DNA from: Clostridium niameyense
GTDB lineage: Bacteria; Bacillota; Clostridia; Clostridiales; Clostridiaceae
Assembly (NCBI RefSeq): GCF_001243045.1
Contig: NZ_LN849007.1
Location: forward strand, 834,989-898,988
Length of the DNA stretch: 64,000 nucleotides
Direction: 5' to 3'
The notes below the pieces were generated by a model. It was given only the letters and a program-made list of their open reading frames with translations. It was not told where the DNA came from and searched no databases. Position 1 is the stretch's first letter; every line of letters begins with the position of its first letter. Positions 26,355 to 35,186 of the stretch are shown piece after piece. The position numbers were made by a program, and so were the translations under genes.

Positions 26355-27062
26355 TTGTTTTTAGTAGGTGGCTTATTGGATATATTAAGTAGCATGATAT
26401 TTTTAACAGGTTATGTTACTGGAAATAATTCTTTCCCAAAACCTTTAAATGAAAAAGAGGAAAAGTATTATTTAGAAAAATTAAAACAGGGAGATAAATC
26501 AGCTAAAAACATATTAGTGGAAAGGAATTTAAGATTAGTAGCTCATATTGTAAAAAAATATTCCTATCCTGGTAAAGACATAGATGATTTAATATCCATA
26601 GGCACAGTAGGGCTTATAAAAGCAATAGATTCCTTTGATAATTCAAAAGGAACGAGACTTGCAACCTATGCAGCTAAGTGTATAGAAAATGAAATATTAA
26701 TGCTTATAAGGAACAACAAAAAAACTAAGGGAGAGGTATATCTTCAAGATCCTATAGGGGTTGATAAGGAAGGTAATGAAATTTCCCTTATAGATATACT
26801 AAGTAGTGATGAAGATTCAGTAATAGAAATAGTAGAAAATAAAATACAAGTGAAAAAATTGTATTCTAAAATTGATGTTTGTTTAAAGGGAAGAGAAAAA
26901 AGTGTAATTCAAATGAGATATGGGTTAAAAGATGGAAGTCCTAAAACCCAAAGGGAAATAGCAGGAATTTTAAATATATCAAGATCTTATGTATCAAGAA
27001 TAGAGAAAAAAGCTCTGAAAAAATTAAATAAGGAATTAAATAAAGAAGTTAAAAGTAAATAA
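26355..27062 (+). CDS. sigK: Sporulation sigma factor SigK, uninterrupted
   Basis: 235 residues from TTG 26355 (RBS AGGAGGG). A hydrophobic pro-sequence of about 25 residues is followed by region 2 ('[35 protein letters not shown]', split here only for reading) and region 4 ('[27 protein letters not shown]'). It is most like SigK, the late mother-cell factor, and its sister SigE is at 34405. SigK is made as pro-SigK and cut by SpoIVFB. The gene is continuous, with no skin element like those of B. subtilis or C. difficile. It is followed by a long terminator. Confidence 0.93.
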   Translation: MFLVGGLLDILSSMIFLTGYVTGNNSFPKPLNEKEEKYYLEKLKQGDKSAKNILVERNLRLVAHIVKKYSYPGKDIDDLISIGTVGLIKAIDSFDNSKGTRLATYAAKCIENEILMLIRNNKKTKGEVYLQDPIGVDKEGNEISLIDILSSDEDSVIEIVENKIQVKKLYSKIDVCLKGREKSVIQMRYGLKDGSPKTQREIAGILNISRSYVSRIEKKALKKLNKELNKEVKSK

Positions 27063-27068
27063 TTTAGT

Positions 27069-27117
27069 AAAGAATTAAGAATTTGTAATACATAAACCAT
27101 AATTCTTAATTCTTTTT
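27069..27117 (+). terminator. Intrinsic terminator after sigK
   Basis: Perfect 15-bp stem AAAGAATTAAGAATT/AATTCTTAATTCTTT (27069-27083, 27101-27115) with a 17-base loop. Confidence 0.8.
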
Positions 27118-27169
27118 AGTTTATATACAAGTTATAGAGTATAATATACTTGATGGGAGGTAGTATTGT

Positions 27170-27964
27170 ATGTACTTTACAGGTTTATTAGGAAGAAATA
27201 TAGGTTACTCTAGATCACCAGAAATACACAATACATATTATAAAAAACATAACATTCCATTTTTATATAAAATATATGATATACAAGAGAAAGACTTGGA
27301 GATTTTTATAAAAAATTTAAATTTAAATAATATAGTAGGATTTAATGTAACTATACCTTATAAAGAAACTATAATTAAATATTTAGATGAGTTAGCTTAT
27401 CCAGCAAATAAAATAGGAGCAGTAAACACAGTAGTAGTTAAGGATAATAAACTTATAGGATATAATACAGATTACATAGGATTTAAGGAAAGTTTAGAAT
27501 GCAATAATATAAATATAGAGGGTGCTAGTATATTAATAATAGGTACTGGAGGAGCAGCAAAGTGTGTTTATAGAGTTTTAAAAGATTTAAATGCTGGTAC
27601 TATAGATGTTTTGAGTAGAAATCCAGAAAAAGCAAAAGTAAAATTTACCCAGAATATTAAGATTTTAAACATAGGTAACGAAAATAACTTTAAGGAGTAT
27701 GATATTATTATAAATTGTACTCCTTTAGGGGGAGCAAATTATAAAGATATGACTCCCATTAAGTTACAAGATATTAGAAAGGAATGTATAGTATATGATT
27801 TAAACTATGAACCTAAGGAATCGAAGTTTTTAAAGAAATCAAAGCTTTTAGGAGCCGTTACAATAAATGGAGAAGATATGTTGAAGTTGCAGGCGTATGC
27901 ATCTATAAATTTATGGAAAATACATGTTTTTGAAAGGGGAAAAAAAATTGATATTACTAAATAA
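27170..27964 (+). CDS. aroE: Shikimate dehydrogenase
   Basis: 264 residues. Substrate-binding N-terminus 'GLLGRNIGYSRSPEIHN' with the Ser-x-Ser region, the catalytic Lys in 'FNVTIPYKETI', 'IGAVNTVV' and the NADP loop LIIGTGGAAKCVY near 125. The late 'INGEDMLKLQAYASINLW' is also standard. It reduces 3-dehydroshikimate to shikimate in aromatic amino acid synthesis. RBS GGGAGG precedes ATG 27170. No other aro gene is nearby. It overlaps the pilT start by 17 bases, an odd partnership. Confidence 0.95.
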   Translation: MYFTGLLGRNIGYSRSPEIHNTYYKKHNIPFLYKIYDIQEKDLEIFIKNLNLNNIVGFNVTIPYKETIIKYLDELAYPANKIGAVNTVVVKDNKLIGYNTDYIGFKESLECNNINIEGASILIIGTGGAAKCVYRVLKDLNAGTIDVLSRNPEKAKVKFTQNIKILNIGNENNFKEYDIIINCTPLGGANYKDMTPIKLQDIRKECIVYDLNYEPKESKFLKKSKLLGAVTINGEDMLKLQAYASINLWKIHVFERGKKIDITK

Positions 27965-29003
27965 TTTACTGGAATCAACTATTAAGCATAACGCATCAGA
28001 TTTACATTTATCAGTAGGTGTACCACCTACTGTAAGAATAAATGGTCAGCTTACAAGAATTTTTACAGAAAAACTCAATCCACAAGATACAGAAAGTTAT
28101 GCTAAAGAAATATTAAAAGATTTATACGAGGAATATTTACAAAAAGGAGAAATTGATACTTCTTTTTCAGCATCAGGTATAGGAAGATTTAGAGTAAATG
28201 TATTTAAACAAAGAGGAAGTACTTCTATATCTTTAAGAGTTGTAAATTTAAAAACCCCTACTTTAAATTCGTTAAAGTTTCCAGAAGTAATTAAGGATCT
28301 TACTAATAAAAAAAGAGGACTAGTATTAGTAACTGGCGCTACGGGATCGGGTAAAAGTACTACTTTAGCTGCTATGATTAATGAAATTAACTTAACTCAT
28401 GCAAGTCATGTAATCACTTTGGAAGATCCTATAGAATTTTTACATAAGCATAATAAATCTATTATAGATCAAAGGGAAATCGGAAGAGATACTTTGAACT
28501 ATAAAAGTGCATTAAAAGCAGCTCTAAGAGAGGATCCAGATGTCATACTAGTTGGAGAAATTAGAGATTTAGAGAGTATTTCTATAGCTCTTACAGCTGC
28601 AGAAACAGGACATTTAGTCTTATCTACATTACATACTATAAGTGCAGCAAAGACCATAGAGAGAATAATAAATGTTTTTCCACCACACCAACAACAACAA
28701 ATTAGAATGCAACTTGCAACGGTAACGGAAGGAATAATAAGTCAACAATTAATACCAAGAGTTGATGGTGAAGGTAGAATAGCAGCATTAGAAGTAATGA
28801 TAGGAACTAATGCAGTAAAGAACTTAATTAGAGAAGGAAAAACGTATCAAATAGAATCTTGTATGCAAACTGGAGCAAAATATGGTATGAAAACTATGGA
28901 TATGTCTTTATCGGAGCTTTATAAGAAAGGATTAATTTCTTATGAGTCAGCTATAAATTATGCAGTAGATAAAGAATTATTATCAAAAATTATAAATCTA
29001 TAA
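27948..29003 (+). CDS. pilT: Type IV pilus retraction ATPase PilT
   Basis: 351 residues from TTG 27948, with AAAGGGG upstream. The in-frame ATG 24 bases earlier lies deep within aroE and lacks a site. 'HNASDLHLSVGVPPTVRINGQL' is the PilT N-domain. Walker A is TGATGSGKST (near 127-136), Walker B is VGEIRD, and the AIRNLIRE-like box reads AVKNLIREGK. PilT powers pilus retraction from the cytoplasmic side. No other pilus gene is in the window, so it must serve a system encoded elsewhere. It ends at a terminator shared with the convergent small gene. Confidence 0.93.
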   Translation: MILLNNLLESTIKHNASDLHLSVGVPPTVRINGQLTRIFTEKLNPQDTESYAKEILKDLYEEYLQKGEIDTSFSASGIGRFRVNVFKQRGSTSISLRVVNLKTPTLNSLKFPEVIKDLTNKKRGLVLVTGATGSGKSTTLAAMINEINLTHASHVITLEDPIEFLHKHNKSIIDQREIGRDTLNYKSALKAALREDPDVILVGEIRDLESISIALTAAETGHLVLSTLHTISAAKTIERIINVFPPHQQQQIRMQLATVTEGIISQQLIPRVDGEGRIAALEVMIGTNAVKNLIREGKTYQIESCMQTGAKYGMKTMDMSLSELYKKGLISYESAINYAVDKELLSKIINL

Positions 29004-29004
29004 A

Positions 29005-29030
29005 AAAAGAACCCCAAAGGGTTCTTTTTA
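29005..29030. terminator. Bidirectional terminator between pilT and a minus-strand small gene
   Basis: Stem AAAAGAACCC/GGGTTCTTTT with a CAAA loop, A-run on the left and T-run on the right. The stop codon of the minus-strand small gene (29028-29030) lies in its right edge. Confidence 0.9.
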
Positions 29031-29159
29031 AAATATCATATAATCTGTTATTTTTATAGAAATTTTATTCTCATTTTTATTTATCCTCTTAGAATTTATG
29101 TTAGTGTTTTTCTTTTCACTTAAATCTGTAGAACTTAGTTTAATGGTTGTTTTTTTCAT
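29028..29159 (-). CDS. 43-residue small protein of unknown function
   Basis: Starts MKKTTIKLSSTDLSEKK and ends KITDYMIF. It is strongly basic and Lys/Asn/Ser-rich, with no membrane segment, no cysteines and no recognised domain. The case for a real gene is the ideal GGGAGGATTT ribosome binding site (29161-29172), a good minus-strand promoter (29343-29371), a terminator just past the stop and no competing gene. It follows a leader of about 177 bases that looks structured. It could be a regulatory peptide or the output of a leader-controlled unit, but no function can be assigned. An alternative is that the RNA itself is the product. Confidence 0.6.
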   Translation of the reverse strand: MKKTTIKLSSTDLSEKKNTNINSKRINKNENKISIKITDYMIF

Positions 29160-29336
29160 ATTAAATCCTCCCAATAATATTAAATTTAATCTAATTAAAT
29201 TATAATCTGAGAGAACTTATCCAAATGACTCATCTTTTTTGTGAAGCCTACTAAGGTTTAGAAAAAAGATTTTTTCGTAGCGCCACATGAGGCTAACTAC
29301 CTCCCTTTTAAAACAATATTAATTGTTATTATTTTT
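29160..29336 (-). promoter_or_regulatory. Long structured 5' leader (candidate riboswitch or small RNA)
   Basis: About 177 bases lie between the predicted start and the 43-residue gene. Read on the minus strand, it holds several elements. There is a perfect AACAAT/ATTGTT hairpin. A GTAG..GCC / GGC..CTAC hairpin lies at about 29276-29300. Crossing complements AGCCT (29290-29294) with AGGCT (29245-29249), and ATCTTTTTT (29262-29270) with AAAAAAGAT (29232-29240), have pseudoknot topology. The GCC is used in two alternative pairings. I do not recognise a known riboswitch class. A GC-rich patch in this AT-rich genome marks the core at 29240-29310. Confidence 0.5.
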
Positions 29337-29342
29337 AATTGT

Positions 29343-29371
29343 ATGATATCATATATATAGTTTAAACTCAA
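29343..29371 (-). promoter_or_regulatory. Minus-strand promoter for the small-protein unit
   Basis: TTGAGT (29366-29371), 17 bases, TATCAT (29343-29348) with an extended TG (TGATATCAT), all read on the minus strand. The stretch 29372-29580 is AT-rich and holds only a widely spaced inverted repeat (CAAAGATATTT / AAATATCTTTG) before the glycosyltransferase. Confidence 0.6.
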
Positions 29372-29580
29372 ATTTAAAAAAATAGAGCATATACTTAATA
29401 TAGATATTAAATATTTATACATGAAAATTATATTGAAGTATTGTTTTTATGCTTTTATTTTCTTACAAAGATATTTAGATTCAATACAATTTTAATAATT
29501 TTACTACAAAAATATATATTATTCTAGTAATTAAGTTTTATTTATGCTAAAATATCTTTGAACTTTAAGGGGGGAGACAA

Positions 29581-30855
29581 GTGGATTTTATAAATGGAAT
29601 AATACATTGTAGCTCAAAAGTTATAACATATATGGTATATTTTATATCCATGTATTATCTGATAATATCCTTTTTTGGAATTTATAGAAAGAAAGATAAT
29701 GAAAATTTTGAAGATAAAACTAAATTTGCGCTTGTAGTAGCTGCACATAATGAAGAAAGAGTTATTGCTAATATAGTAAAAAATTTGAAAAATATAAACT
29801 ATGATAGTAGCTTATATGATATATTTGTTATTGCAGATAACTGTACGGATAAAACTGCTGAAATAGCAAAAAAAGAAGGCGCTCTTGTATATGAAAGATT
29901 TAATAAAGATAAAAGAGGAAAAGGATATGCACTAGAATGGATGTTTAGTAAATTATTTAAGATGAGAACTAAATATAATGCAGTAACAGTGTTTGATGCA
30001 GATAATTTGGTTCATAAAAATTTCTTAAAAGAAATGAATAAAAAGATGTGTAAGGGATACAAAGTTGTTCAAGGATATCTAGATAGTAAAAATCCAGAAG
30101 ATACGTGGATAACAGGAAGTTATTCTATAGCCTTTTGGAGTTGTAATAGAATGTTTCAACTTGCAAGATATAATTTAGGTTTATCAAGCCAACTTGGTGG
30201 TACAGGATTTTGTATAGATATGGATATACTTAAGAAGTTAGGTTGGGGAGCTACTTGTCTTACAGAAGACTTAGAATTTTCCTGTAAGTTAGTTTTGAAC
30301 GGATATAAAGTAGGTTGGGCTCATAATGCTATAATATATGATGAGAAGCCTCTAACTTTAGCCCAATCTTGGAATCAAAGAAAAAGGTGGATGCAGGGAT
30401 TTGCGGATGTGGCATCTAGATACTTTTTTAAACTTATGAAAAGGGCTATTACAAAACTCGATTTTACTGCATTTGACTGTGCTTTATATAGCATACAGCC
30501 TATAGCAGCCATATTATTAGGGGTTTCTGCTATAGTTAGTTTTGTACAATACATTATGAAAGCTGCTAATATAATAAATAATATTAATGGTGTAGTATAT
30601 TCAATAAACTTTAATTGGGTTACACTACTTATAGCTGCTTTTTCACTATTTCAAATGATTTATATCCCATTAATACTTTTAATTGAAAAAAAACTAAATT
30701 TAAAAGTATTGTTATACTATATAGTTTATCCACTTTATGCCATAACATGGTTTCCTATTTCTATACAAGGGATAATACATAAGGATTCTAAAGAATGGAA
30801 CCATACAGTACACACAAGGGATATAAATATAGAAGAATTAGAAAAAGTAAATTAA
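29581..30855 (+). CDS. Membrane-bound family 2 glycosyltransferase
   Basis: 424 residues from GTG 29581 (RBS GGGGGGAGA). A membrane segment lies near 10-35. The GT-A catalytic domain has VVAAHNEERVI, IADNCTDKTAE, the DxD-like VFDADN, TEDLEFS and the processive-type QxxRW motif (NQRKRWMQG, near 275). Two to four membrane segments close the protein. This layout matches polysaccharide synthases of the cellulose/hyaluronan/poly-GlcNAc type, which polymerise and export a glycan. The sugar is unknown, and no partner gene (deacetylase, c-di-GMP receptor) is adjacent, so it may not be a biofilm system. It is a single-gene unit with its own terminator. Confidence 0.85.
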   Translation: MDFINGIIHCSSKVITYMVYFISMYYLIISFFGIYRKKDNENFEDKTKFALVVAAHNEERVIANIVKNLKNINYDSSLYDIFVIADNCTDKTAEIAKKEGALVYERFNKDKRGKGYALEWMFSKLFKMRTKYNAVTVFDADNLVHKNFLKEMNKKMCKGYKVVQGYLDSKNPEDTWITGSYSIAFWSCNRMFQLARYNLGLSSQLGGTGFCIDMDILKKLGWGATCLTEDLEFSCKLVLNGYKVGWAHNAIIYDEKPLTLAQSWNQRKRWMQGFADVASRYFFKLMKRAITKLDFTAFDCALYSIQPIAAILLGVSAIVSFVQYIMKAANIINNINGVVYSINFNWVTLLIAAFSLFQMIYIPLILLIEKKLNLKVLLYYIVYPLYAITWFPISIQGIIHKDSKEWNHTVHTRDINIEELEKVN

Positions 30856-30875
30856 TGTTAAATATTAGATGGATT

Positions 30876-30925
30876 AGTCTTTCTAAATTTACTTCTTATA
30901 AATTTAGAAAGACTCTGTTTTTTTA
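30876..30925 (+). terminator. Intrinsic terminator after the glycosyltransferase
   Basis: Perfect 15-bp stem (30876-30890 and 30900-30914) with a nine-base loop, then CTG and seven Ts. Confidence 0.92.
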
Positions 30926-31009
30926 TTAAATTGAATAAAAATAAAAGGAAATAAGACATTTTTGTTGAATATATATTTTAATGGTTGTGTATAGGGGGGA
31001 AAGATCTAA

Positions 31010-32266
31010 ATGGATGACTACATAGTAGGCTTGGATATAGGTTCCTCAAAAATATGTGCCTCAGTAGGAAAATACAATAAATATGGTCAATTACAGATAA
31101 AAGGTGTTACATCTGTAACTTGTAATGGAATGAAAAATGGCATAATAATAGATATAGATTCTACAGCTAAAGCCATAAAAGAGTGTATAACTAGATTAGA
31201 GACTATGGTAGATATAAGTATAAGTGGTTTTTATATATCTATACCTAATAGGATAGCTTCTTTAGTTTCTAGTGAAGGTATAGTGGCAGTAGCTTCAGAA
31301 AATGGAGAAATAACAAAAAAAGATGTAAAAAGAGTAATAAACGCTTCTAAAATAATGAAGGTGCCATCTGATAAAGAAATCATAGGTGTTATACCTAAAC
31401 AATATATAATAGATGGTTATGATAAAATAAAAGATCCTGTAGGAATGAGTGCTTCAAGATTAGAAGTGGAAGCGTATGTAATACTTGCAGAAAGTGCAGT
31501 AATAAATAATTTACTAAAATCTGTAGAAAAGTCAGGATATAAAATATTAGGCATGGTTTTTCAACCTATAGCAGATGCTAAGGCAGTATTGATAACTGAG
31601 GAAATGGATTTAGGTTGTGCTTTAATTAATGTAGGTGGAGATTCTATAGATATGTCTATATATAGGGGAGGAAAAATAACCCATATAGATTATATACCTT
31701 TAGGGGGTAATAATATAACCAATGATATATCTATATGTCTTAAGATACCTTTTTCTGAAGCAGAAAAACTTAAAATTAAATATGCTGCTGTAGGAAAAAA
31801 TAAATTTTCTTTAGAAGAACAAATAAAAGTAAATTTAGGTCATAGTGAAACTATAAAATTAGATTCAAATATACTAATGGAGGTAATAGAGGCTAGAGTA
31901 GAGGAATTATTATTATTATTAAAAAGGAAATTAAAAGAAAGTGGACATTATGAAGAAATATCAAGTATAGTCATAGTTGGTGGAGGACTTTCATTAATAA
32001 AAGGTATAGAAGACTTTGGTAGAGAAGTATTTAGTAAGCCTTTTAGAGTAGGAACTCCTGAATATGTAGGTGCAGCTAATCCTATATATGTATCTTCAGT
32101 AGGTGTAGTAAAAGATGTGTTTAGTACTATGCAAAATAAGAGTTTTGATTTAAAACAGAAGGAGACAGCCATGACTTATGAAGATATATTAGATAATGAT
32201 AATGAAGAGAAACAAGAAAAAGGAGTATTGTCTAAAATAAAAGAATTTTTAACAGAATTTTTCTAA
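31010..32266 (+). CDS. ftsA: Cell division protein FtsA
   Basis: 418 residues. Actin-like ATPase with VGLDIGSSKICASVG (phosphate 1), the FtsA-specific SHS2 1C domain ('VPSDKEIIGVIPKQYIIDG'), ALINVGGDSIDMSIY (phosphate 2) and IVIVGGGLSLIKGI (adenosine). The C-terminus 'LSKIKEFLTEFF' is an amphipathic helix that would tether FtsZ to the membrane. ftsZ follows 23 bases downstream. GGGGGGAAAG precedes ATG 31010. Sequence is rather divergent from Bacillus FtsA, but neighbour and domain order are decisive. Confidence 0.93.
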   Translation: MDDYIVGLDIGSSKICASVGKYNKYGQLQIKGVTSVTCNGMKNGIIIDIDSTAKAIKECITRLETMVDISISGFYISIPNRIASLVSSEGIVAVASENGEITKKDVKRVINASKIMKVPSDKEIIGVIPKQYIIDGYDKIKDPVGMSASRLEVEAYVILAESAVINNLLKSVEKSGYKILGMVFQPIADAKAVLITEEMDLGCALINVGGDSIDMSIYRGGKITHIDYIPLGGNNITNDISICLKIPFSEAEKLKIKYAAVGKNKFSLEEQIKVNLGHSETIKLDSNILMEVIEARVEELLLLLKRKLKESGHYEEISSIVIVGGGLSLIKGIEDFGREVFSKPFRVGTPEYVGAANPIYVSSVGVVKDVFSTMQNKSFDLKQKETAMTYEDILDNDNEEKQEKGVLSKIKEFLTEFF

Positions 32267-32289
32267 ATAATAGGTAAGGAGGTATTATT

Positions 32290-33402
32290 GTGCTAGATTT
32301 CGATGTAGATGTTCAGCAATTCGCTCAAATAAAGGTTATTGGATGTGGCGGCGGAGGAAATAATGCTGTAAATAGAATGATTGTGGAAGGTTTAAAAAAC
32401 GTAGAATTTATCGCTATAAATACAGATAAACAAGCTTTAATGTTATCTCAAGCATCACAAAAAATACAAATAGGAGATAAATTAACAAAAGGTTTAGGAG
32501 CAGGTGCAAATCCTGAAATAGGAAAAAAAGCCGCTGAAGAAAGTAAAGAGGAAATTTCTCAAGCTATAAAAGGTGCTGATATGGTATTTATAACAGCAGG
32601 AATGGGTGGAGGAACTGGTACAGGTGCAGCTCCAGTAATTGCAGAAATAGCTAAATCTATGGGAATACTTACAGTAGGAGTAGTTACAAAGCCGTTTCCT
32701 TTTGAAGGAAGAAAAAGAATGCTTCATGCAGAAATGGGTATAAATACCTTGAAGGAAAGAGTAGATACACTAGTTACAATACCAAATGAGAGATTATTAA
32801 GTATTGTAGATAAAAAAACAACTTTAATGGATTCCTTTAAGCTTGCGGATGATGTACTAAGACAAGGTGTACAAGGTATTTCCGACCTTATAACAATACC
32901 AGGTCTTGTTAACTTAGACTTTGCTGATGTAAGAACTATAATGATAGATAAAGGATTAGCGCATATGGGTGTAGGTAGAGGCAGTGGAGATAATAGAGCA
33001 CAAGAAGCTGCAAAACAAGCTATTTCAAGTCCACTACTTGAAACTTCCATTGTAGGTGCTACAGGTGTTTTATTAAATATAACTGGTGGAGATGACTTAG
33101 GATTATTAGAAATAAATGAAGCAGCAGAAATAGTTCAAGAAGCAGCAGATCCAGATGCTAACATAATTTTTGGTGCGGTAATAGATGAAAGCTTAAAAGA
33201 GGAATTAAGAATTACTGTTATAGCAACAGGTTTTGAAACTGATAGAATACAAAAGAGAGAACAAGAAGAATCTGATGTAGAAAAGCCTTTAAGAGAAAAT
33301 TTAACACAAAATGAAGATGAAGCAGCAGTGGCTTCAGAGTATGATAGTGTTAATAGAAATGATTTAGAAATACCGGCCTTCCTTAGAAGACAAAGAAAGT
33401 AA
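32290..33402 (+). CDS. ftsZ: Cell division protein FtsZ
   Basis: 370 residues from GTG 32290 (RBS TAAGGAGG). Tubulin-like GTPase with [15 protein letters not shown] at the N-terminus, the GTP signature [12 protein letters not shown] near 105, and the T7 loop '[11 protein letters not shown]'. An unstructured acidic linker leads to the C-terminal interaction peptide '[13 protein letters not shown]', which binds FtsA. FtsZ forms the division ring and, in this spore-former, the asymmetric septum. It ends at a terminator before the sporulation cluster. Confidence 0.98.
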   Translation: MLDFDVDVQQFAQIKVIGCGGGGNNAVNRMIVEGLKNVEFIAINTDKQALMLSQASQKIQIGDKLTKGLGAGANPEIGKKAAEESKEEISQAIKGADMVFITAGMGGGTGTGAAPVIAEIAKSMGILTVGVVTKPFPFEGRKRMLHAEMGINTLKERVDTLVTIPNERLLSIVDKKTTLMDSFKLADDVLRQGVQGISDLITIPGLVNLDFADVRTIMIDKGLAHMGVGRGSGDNRAQEAAKQAISSPLLETSIVGATGVLLNITGGDDLGLLEINEAAEIVQEAADPDANIIFGAVIDESLKEELRITVIATGFETDRIQKREQEESDVEKPLRENLTQNEDEAAVASEYDSVNRNDLEIPAFLRRQRK

Positions 33403-33434
33403 AGTTATATGGCGTATTGCCATGTAGCTTTTTT
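33401..33434 (+). terminator. Intrinsic terminator after ftsZ
   Basis: Stem AAAGTTATATGGC/GCCATGTAGCTTT (near-perfect with G-U pairs) and T-run. Confidence 0.8.
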
Positions 33435-33518
33435 TTATGCTTAAATACTGTATTTAAAAGATTTCTACTCAGAAAATGGAATATTTTAAAATATAAAAAC
33501 ATAATTTCAATATAAGAT

Positions 33519-33551
33519 GTGACAAAATTTTAAAGCAAAAAGTTGTATAAT
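33519..33551 (+). promoter_or_regulatory. Long-spacer promoter of spoIIGA-sigE (candidate Spo0A target)
   Basis: GTGACA (33519-33524) and TATAAT (33546-33551) are 21 bases apart. The B. subtilis spoIIG promoter is known for an overlong spacer and Spo0A dependence. TTTTGTCAC on the minus strand overlaps the -35 and resembles a 0A box (TTTGTCGAA). The layout is analogous, and binding is inferred. Confidence 0.5.
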
Positions 33552-33595
33552 AGTAAATAAATGTAAGTGATAATAAGTTTGGGGTGGTTCTATTG

Positions 33596-34390
33596 GTGGT
33601 ATATATAGATTTAGTTATTTTAGAGAATTTTATAGTTAATTTTTTTCTCCTGTTTTTAACGTCTCAAAGTTTAAAAATAAGTACAAGAATTATAAGAAAT
33701 GTTATAGCAGCATTTTTAGGTAGTTTATATGTTATGGTGTTTATTTATCCTTCTTTAAGATTTTTAAATAATATTATAGTTAAAATCTTTATAGCATTTA
33801 TTATGGAATATATAGCTTTTGGACAAAAAGATATAGTATTTAATATAAAAGCTACTGTTATGTATATAGTATATTCTATGGTTGTGGCAGGAATTTGTAT
33901 GTTTATGGAATGCAATATTAATAATTTTAGTAGTGAGTTATATATTAAAAATTTTTCTTATAAAAAGCTTATGATAGCTATGATGATAATTTATATTATT
34001 GGGAATAGACTTGTATGGTATATAAAGGACAGAAAAGAAATAAAAAATTTTATATATGATGTGGATATAGTAGTAGGAGATCATTGTACCAAGGTTAGGG
34101 GATTTTTAGATACAGGTAATGAACTTGTAGAGCCTGTTACTAATTTACCAGTACTTATAGTAGAAGAGGAGATATTTAGAAGTGTAAATTTAAAACAACA
34201 AGATAAGTATTATATACCCTATAAGGTCATAAATGGATCCTTAGGAAATCTTAAGGGGTTCAGACCTAATTATATTCAAATATATAATGGAGATAAAAAA
34301 GAAAGAAAAGAAGCAATAATAGCATTTTCAAAACAAAAATTAAGCAATCTAAAAGATTATGAGGCACTGTTATCTAGAGGAATTATATAG
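33596..34390 (+). CDS. spoIIGA: Sigma-E processing peptidase SpoIIGA
   Basis: 264 residues from GTG 33596, eight bases after GGGGTGG. TTG 33593 is an equally open choice, and the GTG at 33584 lies within the ribosome binding site. The N-terminal half has about five membrane segments. The C-terminal half holds the aspartic-protease motif LDTGN ([12 protein letters not shown], about residues 177-181). In the mother cell it cleaves the pro-sequence from SigE after a forespore signal (SpoIIR). The sigE gene lies 14 bases downstream, the universal arrangement. Confidence 0.95.
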   Translation: MVYIDLVILENFIVNFFLLFLTSQSLKISTRIIRNVIAAFLGSLYVMVFIYPSLRFLNNIIVKIFIAFIMEYIAFGQKDIVFNIKATVMYIVYSMVVAGICMFMECNINNFSSELYIKNFSYKKLMIAMMIIYIIGNRLVWYIKDRKEIKNFIYDVDIVVGDHCTKVRGFLDTGNELVEPVTNLPVLIVEEEIFRSVNLKQQDKYYIPYKVINGSLGNLKGFRPNYIQIYNGDKKERKEAIIAFSKQKLSNLKDYEALLSRGII

Positions 34391-34404
34391 TAGGGAGGAG
34401 TTAT

Positions 34405-35112
34405 ATGTTTAATTTAAAAGTACTACTTAACAGGTTACTAATAAAATTTAAATTTTTATTCAATAACCTTTATTACATAGGGGGTAGTGATGCACTTCCA
34501 CCGCCACTTTCTAAGGAAGAAGAGGAAAATTTAGTAACACGGCTTATTGAAGGGGACGAAAATGTAAGGTCAATTTTAATAGAAAGAAATTTAAGGCTGG
34601 TTGTTTATATAGCAAGAAAATTTGAAAATACAGGCATATGTATAGAAGATTTAGTATCTGTAGGTACTATAGGATTAATTAAAGCTGTAAATACTTTTAA
34701 ACCAGATAAAAAAATAAAATTAGCTACGTATGCATCTAGATGTATAGAAAATGAAATATTAATGTATTTAAGAAGAAACAGTAAGGTGAAATCTGAAATA
34801 TCTTTTTATGAACCTTTAAATATTGATTGGGATGGAAATGAACTGTTATTATCAGATATATTAGGTACAGATAATGATGTAGTATATAATTTAATAGAAG
34901 ATGAGGTGGACAAACAATTATTACTATTAGCTATGAAAAAATTAAGTGAAAGAGAAAAGGAAATAGTAAAACTAAGGTTTGGACTTAATGGAAAAGGAGA
35001 AAAGACTCAAAAGGAGGTAGCAGATATGTTAGGAATATCTCAATCATATATATCAAGGCTAGAAAAAAGAATAATTAAGAGATTAAAAAAAGAAATAAAT
35101 AAAATGGTATAG
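34405..35112 (+). CDS. sigE: Sporulation sigma factor SigE
   Basis: 235 residues, RBS GGGAGGAG before ATG 34405. A pro-sequence of about 28 residues (basic and hydrophobic, starting [15 protein letters not shown]) is removed by SpoIIGA. Region 2 reads '[23 protein letters not shown]', and region 4 '[22 protein letters not shown]'. It is the first mother-cell-specific factor and drives genes such as spoIVA and sigK. It is an operon with spoIIGA, and no terminator is seen before sigG, so read-through into sigG is likely. Confidence 0.97.
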   Translation: MFNLKVLLNRLLIKFKFLFNNLYYIGGSDALPPPLSKEEEENLVTRLIEGDENVRSILIERNLRLVVYIARKFENTGICIEDLVSVGTIGLIKAVNTFKPDKKIKLATYASRCIENEILMYLRRNSKVKSEISFYEPLNIDWDGNELLLSDILGTDNDVVYNLIEDEVDKQLLLLAMKKLSEREKEIVKLRFGLNGKGEKTQKEVADMLGISQSYISRLEKRIIKRLKKEINKMV

Positions 35113-35133
35113 TTTGTCTGTAGTATAAAAAAA

Positions 35134-35177
35134 AGCTCCTTTGGGTACAATTAAAATGCAATCATTCTAAAGGGGCT
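35134..35177 (+). promoter_or_regulatory. Hairpin in the sigG leader covering the ribosome binding site
   Basis: AGCTCCTTT (35134-35142) pairs over nine positions (one G-U) with AAAGGGGCT (35169-35177). The 3' arm contains AAGGGG, the only ribosome-binding-like sequence before ATG 35187. The loop is 26 bases. A leader hairpin that lowers sigG translation has been reported in B. subtilis. Confidence 0.6.
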
Positions 35178-35186
35178 GATGACTTT

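Noticed and set aside
29372..29580. Widely spaced CAAAGATATTT/AAATATCTTTG repeat as a transposon end pair
   Set aside because: Only 11 bases in an AT-rich gap, no coding content between the arms and no target duplication seen.
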